Below are positions 42,532-49,491 of a DNA stretch of 64,000 nucleotides, piece after piece (position 1 is the first letter of the stretch; every line of letters starts with the position of its first letter). Source of the DNA: Pseudarthrobacter defluvii (GTDB taxonomy: Bacteria; Actinomycetota; Actinomycetes; Actinomycetales; Micrococcaceae); the NCBI RefSeq assembly GCF_030816725.1, contig NZ_JAUSYG010000001.1:2232001-2296000 (forward strand). Direction: 5' to 3'. The notes beneath the pieces were generated by a model. It was not told the DNA's origin. It was given only the letters and a program-made list of their open reading frames with translations, and did no database searches. Both the position numbers and the translations under genes were made by a program.

Positions 42532-42564
42532 GGTGGGGGCACCGCCACAGGCGGCGCCCCCACC
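42532..42564. terminator. Hairpin after the aldehyde dehydrogenase gene
   Basis: Fifteen-base arms, GGTGGGGGCaCCGCC against GGCGGcGCCCCCACC, pair with one mismatch and a short loop, 14 bases past the stop. No T-tract follows. It may end the first part of the operon or stabilise the upstream message. Confidence 0.5.
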
Positions 42565-42638
42565 GCGGAATGCCAAGGCTGAGGGCCGCTTCCTGGATAC
42601 AGCGACCGGTAGTGCCAATCGACATCGCGGAGGATTAA

Positions 42639-42863
42639 TTGAACCGCCACACCCGTGCAGTTGAGGTAGAGGACTGGTCCATGCTCCGGGCCGGCGACAG
42701 GGTTGCCGTCTCAGAAGACCTCTTCTACCAGGACGCGCTCCAAGTAGAAGAAACAGCAGCAGACATCGGAGTGATCTGGGTCCGCAGAATCTCCAGTGGT
42801 GACCGCCAGCTTCTCAGCGTCGGGACCCACAGAATTTGGCATCTCGGCACTAAAAACATCTGA
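42639..42863 (+). CDS. Small hypothetical protein with TTG start (74 aa)
   Basis: The TTG at 42639 is preceded by a strong GCGGAGGATTAA, which is why I accept the rare start. The product is polar and probably beta-rich (GDRVAVSEDLFYQD, ADIGVIWVRRISSGD, LLSVGTHRIWHL), like a small SH3-type barrel. No family recognised. It lies between the aldehyde dehydrogenase and formaldehyde dehydrogenase genes, in the same direction, and may be an accessory or regulatory protein of the C1 branch. Confidence 0.6.
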   Translation: MNRHTRAVEVEDWSMLRAGDRVAVSEDLFYQDALQVEETAADIGVIWVRRISSGDRQLLSVGTHRIWHLGTKNI

Positions 42864-42908
42864 TCCGCCCCGGTTCAACTGCAAGAACGCAAACGAAGGT
42901 ACGCATTC

Positions 42909-44009
42909 ATGGTTCATAAAGTCCAAGCAGTAGTGGTTAAGGAAAAGAACGCCCCGGTGTCGCTGGAGACCATCCTGGTGCCGGATCCGGGGCCGGGGGA
43001 AGCGCTGGTGGACATCCTGACCTGCGGTGTCTGCCACGCGGATCTGCACTATAAGCAGGGCGGCATCGGCGATGATTTCCCGTACCTGCTGGGCCATGAG
43101 GCCACCGGCGTTGTCTCTGCAGTTGGTCCGGACGTCACCTCGGTGGGGCCCGGTGACCGGGTCATCCTGAACTGGCGGGCGGTGTGCGGCGAGTGCCGGG
43201 CGTGCGCCAAGGGCCAGCCGCAGTACTGCTTCAATACCCACAACGCAACCCAGAAGATGACCCTTGAGGACGGCACGGTCCTGTCCCCGGCCCTGGGCAT
43301 TGGCGCCTTCGCTGAAAAGACCCTGGTGGCCGCGGGGCGGTGCACCAAGGTGGACCCCGACGTAGACGCGGCGGCCGTGGGGCTGCTGGGCTGCGGCATC
43401 ATGGCCGGCATCGGTGCCGCGATCAACACCGGCGAGGTCAAGCGCGGCGAGTCCGTGGCAGTGATTGGCTGCGGCGGCGTGGGCATCGCCGCGGTCGCCG
43501 GCGCGAAGTTGGCGGGTGCGACGACGATCATCGCCGTTGACATCGACGACAACAAGATCGGGATGACCAAGTCCCTCGGCGCCACCCATGGCGTGAACTC
43601 CAAGCAGGAGGACGCGGTGGAGGCCATCCGGGCCCTTACCGGAGGCAACGGCGCGGACGTGATGATTGACGCCGTCGGCCGTCCTGAAACCTACAAGCAG
43701 GCGTTCTACGCCCGCGACCTTGCCGGCCGCGTGGTCCTGGTCGGTGTGCCGACGCCGGAGATGACGCTGGAACTGCCGCTGCTGGATGTCTTTGGCCGCG
43801 GCGGGTCGCTGAAGTCCTCCTGGTACGGCGACTGCCTGCCCTCCCGGGACTTCTCCATGCTGGTGTCCCACTACAAGCAGGGCAACCTGGACCTGGACGC
43901 GTTCGTGTCCGAGCGCATCACCATCGACCAGGTGGAGGAGGCCTTCGGCAAAATGCACGAGGGCAAGGTCCTGCGTTCCGTTGTTGAAGTCAGCCCAGTG
44001 CAGATCTGA
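42909..44009 (+). CDS. mscR: S-(hydroxymethyl)mycothiol dehydrogenase
   Basis: A 366-residue zinc-dependent MDR dehydrogenase. Catalytic zinc ligands lie in CGVCHAD (Cys39) and GHEATG; the structural zinc site has Cys93, Cys96, Cys99 and Cys107 ([15 protein letters not shown]). The nucleotide fold shows [11 protein letters not shown]. The overall pattern is that of the mycothiol-dependent formaldehyde dehydrogenase of actinobacteria, which oxidises S-hydroxymethylmycothiol to S-formylmycothiol. The next gene, a metallo-hydrolase, starts on its stop codon; this pairing is the standard one. It would detoxify formaldehyde from the FAD oxidase. Confidence 0.88.
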   Translation: MVHKVQAVVVKEKNAPVSLETILVPDPGPGEALVDILTCGVCHADLHYKQGGIGDDFPYLLGHEATGVVSAVGPDVTSVGPGDRVILNWRAVCGECRACAKGQPQYCFNTHNATQKMTLEDGTVLSPALGIGAFAEKTLVAAGRCTKVDPDVDAAAVGLLGCGIMAGIGAAINTGEVKRGESVAVIGCGGVGIAAVAGAKLAGATTIIAVDIDDNKIGMTKSLGATHGVNSKQEDAVEAIRALTGGNGADVMIDAVGRPETYKQAFYARDLAGRVVLVGVPTPEMTLELPLLDVFGRGGSLKSSWYGDCLPSRDFSMLVSHYKQGNLDLDAFVSERITIDQVEEAFGKMHEGKVLRSVVEVSPVQI

Positions 44010-44629
44010 TGGCCGTCACCATTGAGAACCTGGTCACCTCGGGCACGTTCTCGCTCGACGGCGGCACCTGGGATGTGGACAACAACGTCTGGATCGTGGG
44101 CAACGACGAGGAATGCGTCATCATCGACGCTCCCCACGACGCCGCCGCGATCATCAACCAGGTCCGCAGCCGCAAGGTCAAGGCCATCCTGCTGACCCAC
44201 GCGCACAACGACCACATCGGTGCCGCCCGGGAGGTTGCAGACGCGCTGGGAGCACCGGTCCTCCTGAACGAGGAGGACCTGGTGCTGTGGGAGCAGGTCT
44301 ACCCTGACGCCAAGCCGGACCGCTATCACTCGGACGGGGACGTGTTCGAGGTGGGCGGGGCAACGCTGAAGGCGATCCGCACGCCCGGCCACTCCCCGGG
44401 GTCCACCTGCTTCTACCTCGAAAGCGAAGGAACGGTATTCACCGGGGACACGCTGTTCAATGGCGGCCCGGGTGCCACGGGCCGGTCCTACAGTGACTAT
44501 CCCACCATCCTGACCTCCATCCGTGGACGGCTTTTGACGCTTCCCTCGGAAACGGTGGTCCGCACCGGCCACGGCGACAACACCACCATCGCCGCGGAGC
44601 AGGAAACGCTGGCGAAAGTCCCGCAGTAG
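44009..44629 (+). CDS. MBL-fold hydrolase, probable S-formylmycothiol hydrolase
   Basis: A 206-residue metallo-beta-lactamase-fold protein: THAHNDHIG (63-71) is the HxHxDH metal motif, TPGHSPGS holds the next ligand His, FTGDTLF the bridging Asp, and TGHGDNT the last His. The family includes glyoxalase II-like thioester hydrolases. Its start shares one base with the stop of the formaldehyde dehydrogenase gene, and this gene pair is conserved in actinobacteria, so hydrolysis of formyl-mycothiol to formate is the likely reaction (inference from context). Confidence 0.87.
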   Translation: MAVTIENLVTSGTFSLDGGTWDVDNNVWIVGNDEECVIIDAPHDAAAIINQVRSRKVKAILLTHAHNDHIGAAREVADALGAPVLLNEEDLVLWEQVYPDAKPDRYHSDGDVFEVGGATLKAIRTPGHSPGSTCFYLESEGTVFTGDTLFNGGPGATGRSYSDYPTILTSIRGRLLTLPSETVVRTGHGDNTTIAAEQETLAKVPQ

Positions 44630-44716
44630 CGGCAGGAACAACGCAATAAGCCAGCGAAAAGCGAGCCGTGAACATCCGGCGCGCTTTTCAAAGACACCGC
44701 GAGGGCGACCCACGCG

Positions 44717-45496
44717 TCAGGAGCTGTACCCGCCGAGGTCTTCGCCGAACGACAGTGCCATTGTTCCGCTGCGCTTTAGGGCGTCTACCACCACGGCCGG
44801 CTCGATGGCATGGGCCCGGGTGGCCCACTGGGACTCTTTCAGGTACGTGGAAAGTGCGGCGCGGCTGGGAAAGACGGCATCGACAACAAGCTGGAAGTCA
44901 CCGGCGAGTACCGCGGCGTACCGGACTGACGGGGAAGGAAGCATTTCCGCTTCCACGCGGTCCAGTTCCGGAAACGGCACTTTGACCCACAGCAGCACCT
45001 CTACCGGCAATCCGAGCAGCGCAGGCTCGAAGACTGCGCGGATGAACACTGTCCCCTCGCGCCGCATCCGCTCCACCCTGCGCTGGGTCGTCTGCACCGA
45101 GAGTCCCGTGATGCGCGCCAGTTCCTCGTAACTGGCGCGGCCATCGCGTTCCAGTGCCCTGAGAAGTTGCCGGTCCTCTTTTCCCAGTTGCTCCACGTGT
45201 TCCAGGGCGGTCGGTGCCTTCGAGTAGCGGGTTCCGCCCATCACCTCAATTTCTTCCGGCGTCAGGACGCCGGGATTCCACTGGTGCATCGTTCTGGGAT
45301 AGCTGAGGACGGGATACGTGGCGGCCGATCTAACGCCCGGGATGCTCCCTATGTCCCGGATCAACAGCTCTGCAAACTTAGAGGCAGGGCTGGAAAGCTC
45401 CGCCGCGCAGTCCGCGGACCCGGTGAGGATGTAGGTGTACAAGGTTTCCGGGCGCCTCGCGACGGCGGCAGCGGCATGAACCTCTTCAACATCCAT
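44717..45496 (-). CDS. Lrp/AsnC-family regulator, probably missing its first DNA-binding domain
   Basis: From the ATG at 45496 (AGAAGG upstream) the product has about 259 residues in the order RAM-like domain (about 5-85), AsnC helix-turn-helix (DRQLLRALERDGRASYEELA, then TGLSVQTTQRRVERM) and a second RAM domain (PVEVLLWVKVPFPELDRVE). Actinobacterial homologues of this type are usually HTH-RAM-HTH-RAM, so the first HTH is missing and the gene appears cut at about 45497, where unrelated sequence starts. A few more codons are open up to 45559. It may still bind DNA through its remaining HTH. Confidence 0.7.
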   Translation of the reverse strand: MDVEEVHAAAAVARRPETLYTYILTGSADCAAELSSPASKFAELLIRDIGSIPGVRSAATYPVLSYPRTMHQWNPGVLTPEEIEVMGGTRYSKAPTALEHVEQLGKEDRQLLRALERDGRASYEELARITGLSVQTTQRRVERMRREGTVFIRAVFEPALLGLPVEVLLWVKVPFPELDRVEAEMLPSPSVRYAAVLAGDFQLVVDAVFPSRAALSTYLKESQWATRAHAIEPAVVVDALKRSGTMALSFGEDLGGYSS

Positions 45497-45818
45497 GCAG
45501 CCTTCTGGGGCCTGGCGATTGGCTACGGGGTGTCCCGCCTGCTGGAGCAGAGGGACCATTTAGGTCTCTAAGTCGGGCAACCTACAGCGTCGTCCGCGTA
45601 CAGGCCGCCCGGTCGCGCGGGTTGCGCGGTACATCCAACAACGAACAGGCATCCTGCCGCAGGCATCGAGGTCAACCAGGTGGGGCACACCCCAACCTGA
45701 CGTCGAGCGGTGGTGTGTAGGGTCCGGCTGGGCTCGGTTTGTTTCTTTTCTGACGCCGCCGAAATGAATTCATATCCCTGAACCGGACAGTGGACACGAC
45801 CCCTACGGCCACTCCAAG

Positions 45819-45873
45819 AAGCAGACGTAGCTGTGGACACAGTCCACACCTCCCTTGGCCGGACAAATACACG
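45819..45873. repeat. Dyad 3 with the same flanks as dyad 1
   Basis: CTGTGGACAcAGTCCACAC (45831-45849) differs from the perfect dyad at two positions. Its flanks AAGCAGACGTA and TTGGCCGGACAAA match those of dyad 1 at 27745-27799, in the same orientation, so the two are copies of one larger block. Confidence 0.7.
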
Positions 45874-46170
45874 ACCACGTCCTCCGGCGCAACCAAGAGC
45901 GGCCTTCCGAGACCGTTCCGCACCAGAGAGGTCTTCGTCATGTCGTTCCCGCACCGCAAAGCCATGAACAGGTGTTGGCCACCCCAGACCAACCCGACAG
46001 AACCGGAACGAGGAACCACCTGCCACCCATAAACAGCAGGCGGTGAGCCCACCAGCCAGGGCACTGAGCCCGCCACCCACACACCTGAATAGGCCACCGC
46101 GGCGGCCAGGCCACGGCCGCGAACCACCGTCAGAGTCGACGGGCCAAAGCTTTGTAGACACGCTTAAAGC

Positions 46171-46192
46171 AAAAACCCCCTCTGACGAGGGG
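46171..46192 (-). terminator. Rho-independent terminator beyond tRNA fragment B
   Basis: On the minus strand CCCCTC-loop-GAGGGG is followed by TTTTT. It stands eight bases beyond the tRNA 3' end, just where a tRNA transcript would be terminated. This suggests that locus B keeps the original chromosomal flank of the target tRNA gene. Confidence 0.7.
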
Positions 46193-46199
46193 CTCTGCG

Positions 46200-46228
46200 T
46201 GCCCAAGGTGGGACTCGAACTGCATTCC
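46200..46228 (-). repeat. tRNA 3'-end fragment, att-like repeat B
   Basis: On the minus strand it reads GTTCGAGTCCCACCTTGGGCA, the T-loop to acceptor end of a tRNA, followed by a terminator. It matches repeat A (32551-32579) at 27 of 29 positions and in the same orientation, 13.65 kb away. No 5' part of a tRNA is present. An acceptor 5' strand would be GCCCAAG, or GCCCGAG for copy A; the isotype cannot be fixed. Confidence 0.7.
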
Positions 46229-46236
46229 CGGCCGGC

Positions 46237-46252
46237 AACATGCGTAATCCGG
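46237..46252. repeat. Shared 16-mer of att-like region B
   Basis: AACATGCGTAATCCGG, one mismatch from 32609-32624, lies between the tRNA fragment and dyad 4. Confidence 0.6.
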
Positions 46253-46291
46253 TCGAAACCGAAGGCTACACGAGGCATTCTGAGACGGCAC

Positions 46292-46310
46292 GCGTGGACA
46301 TTGTCTACAC
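46292..46310. repeat. Dyad 4: GCGTGGACAtTGTCTACAC
   Basis: It differs from the perfect dyad at two positions and lies 92 bases from the start of tRNA fragment B, closely matching the layout at locus A (113 bases). Confidence 0.65.
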
Positions 46311-46465
46311 GCATACTACCCTCTATCCGATCAGCTATTCCGGTCCTCCTCGAGGGCACCGCCGCCCCTCGACAGCAGAAAATCTAGGTCATTACTTCCA
46401 CGCCGGCATCCCCCTTCAACTTGTTGAGGGATTAGAGTCGCTCCTGACTATCGAAGGAGCAGCGC

Positions 46466-46915
46466 ATGGGCTACACCCACTACTTTCGCGGCTTGATCGC
46501 CACGCCCCAAGTCATCGCTGAGGCCGCAAAAATCATCGAAGCTTCCGGCGTCACAGTCTGCGGGCCCCGCGGCGAAGGGCTGCCGGTCCTCATCGAAGCA
46601 CACGGCATCAAGCTGAACGGGTTCGCCGCAGCAGGTGAAGCCTACGAGACTTTCTCCCTCCCTAGCGCAAACGCCGCCGGCAGTGGGCACCATGCCTGGT
46701 TCTGTAAAACCGAGAACAAACCCTACGACGTTGTCGTCACCGCAATCCTCACCGCCGCCGCCCTACACCGCCCGGGCGTCCTGCGCAGCGACGGCCGTTG
46801 GGAAAACTGGACCGCAGGCCTCGCCCTTTACGAAAAGTCCGTTCGCTTCCTCCCCCAGGACCAGAAGATCGCGCTCGAACTCGACATCGAAGCCATGCGA
46901 CCAGCACATCGCTGA
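46466..46915 (+). CDS. Hypothetical protein of plasmid/phage type (149 aa)
   Basis: A 149-residue protein starting MGYTHYF, a hallmark start of a family common on actinobacterial plasmids and phages but without known function. Further blocks: GLPVLIEAHGIKLNGFAAAG, HHAWFCKTENKPYDVVVTAIL and GRWENWTAGLALYEKS. GAAGGAG lies eight bases before the ATG. It is the first gene right of the att-like region B and supports a mobile origin of this side. Confidence 0.72.
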   Translation: MGYTHYFRGLIATPQVIAEAAKIIEASGVTVCGPRGEGLPVLIEAHGIKLNGFAAAGEAYETFSLPSANAAGSGHHAWFCKTENKPYDVVVTAILTAAALHRPGVLRSDGRWENWTAGLALYEKSVRFLPQDQKIALELDIEAMRPAHR

Positions 46916-47318
46916 CACCCACAAACGCCCGATGGTCCCTGCCGCCCCGCTCCCAGTGTCGTTTTGAAAGGTCTCCGGGCATTGCTTGCAGCTCAGCCAT
47001 CTTGGAGTGGTCATGCTGCTCGATCTGCCTAGTCCGATGAATGAGTGGAAGCTGTATCGCTGCTTGTCATTCTGATATATCCCATGATCGCTGGGCGGGT
47101 CCTCCGCGCAACCAGGGCGCTACCGCGCCGACCCCGGAACCGAAAACTTCTCCATGATCGCACCGGAGGCACTGCATGGCGATGAAGTTTTCGTCCCCGG
47201 CGCCGGTCCCCCAAGTTGCACTCCGGCCCCTCAACCCAGCGGATGGTCCCCTACCAGAACGACGCTCACCACCAACAACCACAGGAACAAGGCAACTCAA
47301 GGGTCAAGGAGAACAGGG
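46916..47318. other. Intergenic region with a long inverted repeat
   Basis: No gene seen in these 403 bases. The inverted repeat at 47134-47200 dominates the right half. Otherwise the sequence is unremarkable. Confidence 0.5.
47134..47200. repeat. Long inverted repeat upstream of the DUF4192 gene
   Basis: CGAAAACTTC (47141-47150) and GAAGTTTTCG (47184-47193) pair perfectly; CCGG outside and ATCGC/GCGAT inside extend the structure. It lies about 120 bases before the ATG at 47319 and could be an operator, an RNA hairpin or a recombination site. Confidence 0.5.
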
Positions 47319-48356
47319 ATGATGGAAAAACTCACCATCAAAACGCCACCGGATGTCCTCAGCTTCATCGGGCACACACTCGGGTTCTGGCCAAAAGAAA
47401 GCCTGGTCTGCATCACCCTCAACGAGAACAGCATCGGCGCCACCCTACGGATCGATCTCCCCCGCCAGCCCGGCCAGGAACTCCCCTACGCCCGAACCGT
47501 CGCCCACTACCTCACCAGCGACACCACCGCGACGTCACTGATCTTCGCCGTCTACACCAGCGCACCCTGGCAACCCGGACAGCCCAAACCCCACGCCGGC
47601 ACCATCGCCGCACTCACCGGAGTCCTCGCCGAACAAGGCATCACCATCCGCGACGGGCTCTTCGTCGGCGACGACACCTTCTCCCCATACGACGGCGAAC
47701 CCGGCCACGAACTCGCCCTGCCCGTCAGCTCCACCCAGACCAGCGCAATCAACGCCGAGTTCATCTACCGCGGCAGCGCCGTCCAACCCACCGACCAGAT
47801 CACACTCCCAGCCACCAGAGAGGCACTTGCTAACGCCGCCGCCGTCGAACACCACATGGACACCATCCGATCCATGTCCGCCGGTACCGCAACGAGGCAA
47901 GCCCGGGAGCTCTGGGCCGGCATGCTGGACACTGCATCCTTCCCCAGCGACGACGATTCACACGCCTTGGTCGCAAACCTCCAGTTCCCGGCCATCCGCG
48001 ACCGCCTCATCGCCGACATCCCAGACCTGGAAGAGCCACTGCAAAGCATCCTCTTTGCACAAACCGACGGCGCCCCCAAGTGGTCGCGCATCGAGTGGGC
48101 ACAGCAACTACTCCTGCACGCCTACACCCGCACCAGCCCCCAACACGCTGCCCCGGTCCTCACCACCATCGGCTACATCAACTGGTGGGAAGGCAGAGGC
48201 AGCAAAGCACACCAATTCCTCCAACTCGCCCTCGACACCGACCCCGCCTACCGCCTCGCACGACTCAGCGACCAAATGATCGGCTCCGGAATCGTCGCAG
48301 GCTGGAACATGAACAAACACACCGCCTACAAAGCCCTGCCGTACGAAATGCCGTAA
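47319..48356 (+). CDS. DUF4192 domain-containing protein
   Basis: A 345-residue soluble protein. The start LTIKTPPDVLSFIGHTLGFW, then PKESLVCITLNENSIGATLRIDL, is the classic DUF4192 opening, and the C-terminal part (TTIGYINWWEGRGSKAHQFLQLALDTDPAYRLARL) is its TPR-like ending. Function unknown; found in actinobacterial chromosomes and on plasmids. GTCAAGGAGAACAGGG supports ATG 47319. Codon use is strongly C-ending. Confidence 0.82.
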   Translation: MMEKLTIKTPPDVLSFIGHTLGFWPKESLVCITLNENSIGATLRIDLPRQPGQELPYARTVAHYLTSDTTATSLIFAVYTSAPWQPGQPKPHAGTIAALTGVLAEQGITIRDGLFVGDDTFSPYDGEPGHELALPVSSTQTSAINAEFIYRGSAVQPTDQITLPATREALANAAAVEHHMDTIRSMSAGTATRQARELWAGMLDTASFPSDDDSHALVANLQFPAIRDRLIADIPDLEEPLQSILFAQTDGAPKWSRIEWAQQLLLHAYTRTSPQHAAPVLTTIGYINWWEGRGSKAHQFLQLALDTDPAYRLARLSDQMIGSGIVAGWNMNKHTAYKALPYEMP

Positions 48357-48759
48357 ATCACGCGAAGCTGGACAGAAGGGCAGTGTCGAGGCACGCTTAC
48401 ATCGCGGTGAGCTCCTCAGCTCATGCAAAAGGTCGCCAAGGCAATCGCAACTTGCTAGGTTGACGGAACGTCGGCCATCAGCGGCCCGATGGAAGGGCGC
48501 TGGGGGAGTACAAATGGTCCGTGGAGTTAAATTACGGCGAGCTGGGCTTCCAGCGAATTCTCAGGCACCAACGACCATAATGTACCGAAGCTCCGGTCAA
48601 CCGCTATTTGATCGGAGCTTCACCAGTGGCCGCCACGAGCAGGGGTCCCGCTTGGCGCCTTCTATTGGCCAGTTAGGCCCGGGAACAACCGCGCAAGCGC
48701 GCACGTTGCAGCCTCAGAAGAGGATAATCACCAGGCAACGAGGAAACGAGAAGCACAAC
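48357..48759. other. Intergenic region, no gene seen
   Basis: These 403 bases hold only frames without starts or signatures. GAGCTCCTCAGCTC near 48410 is a small dyad. The promoter of the DUF4193 gene should be near the right end. Confidence 0.45.
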
Positions 48760-49063
48760 GTGGCAGCCGACTATGACGAAGTCCGTCCCGACGTCAAGGA
48801 GTCCCAGGAGCGCTCTCTGGAGGACGTACAGTCTGTAAAAACCCCTGATGCGCGCAGCGTCGTCACCGAGCTGGACGAAGCCGACGCCCTGGACGAAGGG
48901 CTGACGCCTGGCGGGGAAATCATCGCCGACGAGCTCATCGTGCAAGTGATTCCCCAAGCCGCTGACGAGTTCACATGCTATTCCTGTTTTCTCGTCCGGC
49001 AACCGGTCCCAGCTGGCGCGCGAGAGCAACGGCCATTCATACTGCGTCGAGTGCGAAGGCTAA
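48760..49063 (+). pseudogene. DUF4193-family protein, frameshifted near the C-terminus
   Basis: The GTG at 48760 opens VAADYDEVRPDVKESQERSL and runs through a conserved acidic domain to ADEFTCYSCFLVR, the first CxxC pair of the family zinc ribbon. One extra A near 49000 shifts the frame. The other frame supplies SQLARESNGHSYCVECEG with the second CxxC pair and a proper stop at 49063. Unshifted, the frame runs on to 49155 with no second CxxC. DUF4193 proteins are widely conserved in actinobacteria and normally about 100 residues long. Confidence 0.75.
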
Positions 49064-49491
49064 GGCAAAATCTTCCTTGCCTAAGGAGCCGAAATCGTAG
49101 TCTCGGAGCCCCTTTCGGCGCCAGCCTGACAAAATATCCACTATCGGCTCTTTAGAATCGACAGGGGAGTGTCTGCAAAAGGACTGTTTCAGCCAGCGCT
49201 GGGCGTCCTCACCACTGCCGAAGGCTTCCATTCCCCGTGGTCGTCCTCATCCTCTACCTCATCGGCGTCGCCGGACTCTTCGCCGTCGCCACCATGACCT
49301 AACCCCATAAAGCAGCCCGGACAGATCTATGTGCAGAGGTACAAATTCGGGACCTAAGAACTTTGGGAATGGACCTGACCGCCAAACTCCGTAGCGAGCA
49401 TACTTGACAGTGACGCGGACGGGACAGCAAGCCGGAGGCAACTCACTGGGACGCCGCTTACCACTGTTATTGACCCTTTGAAGGAGTGGGC
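49064..49491. other. Intergenic region with a hydrophobic C-terminal scrap
   Basis: No complete gene. Around 49232-49302 one plus-strand frame ends with FPVVVLILYLIGVAGLFAVA and a stop, which looks like the last helix of a lost membrane protein. The promoter of 49492 lies to the right. Confidence 0.45.

Larger units (their letters stand above)
45497..46465. other. Gene-free junction region with att-like and dyad repeats
   Basis: No credible gene in these 969 bases. They contain dyad 3 (45819-45873), a bidirectional-looking terminator (46171-46192), the tRNA 3'-end fragment B (46200-46228), the shared 16-mer (46237-46252) and dyad 4 (46292-46310). A long minus-strand frame (45568-46359) has poor composition and is not accepted. 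Confidence 0.6.

Noticed and set aside
42711..43958. 415-codon minus-strand frame
   Set aside because: Antisense of the mycothiol-dependent dehydrogenase; no domain recognised.
46191..46310. A complete tRNA gene at repeat B
   Set aside because: Only the T-loop and 3' half are present; no acceptor 5' strand, D-arm or anticodon arm can be folded upstream.
45568..46359. 263-codon minus-strand frame across the att-like region
   Set aside because: It runs through a terminator, a tRNA fragment and two dyads, has erratic composition and lacks a ribosome-binding site.
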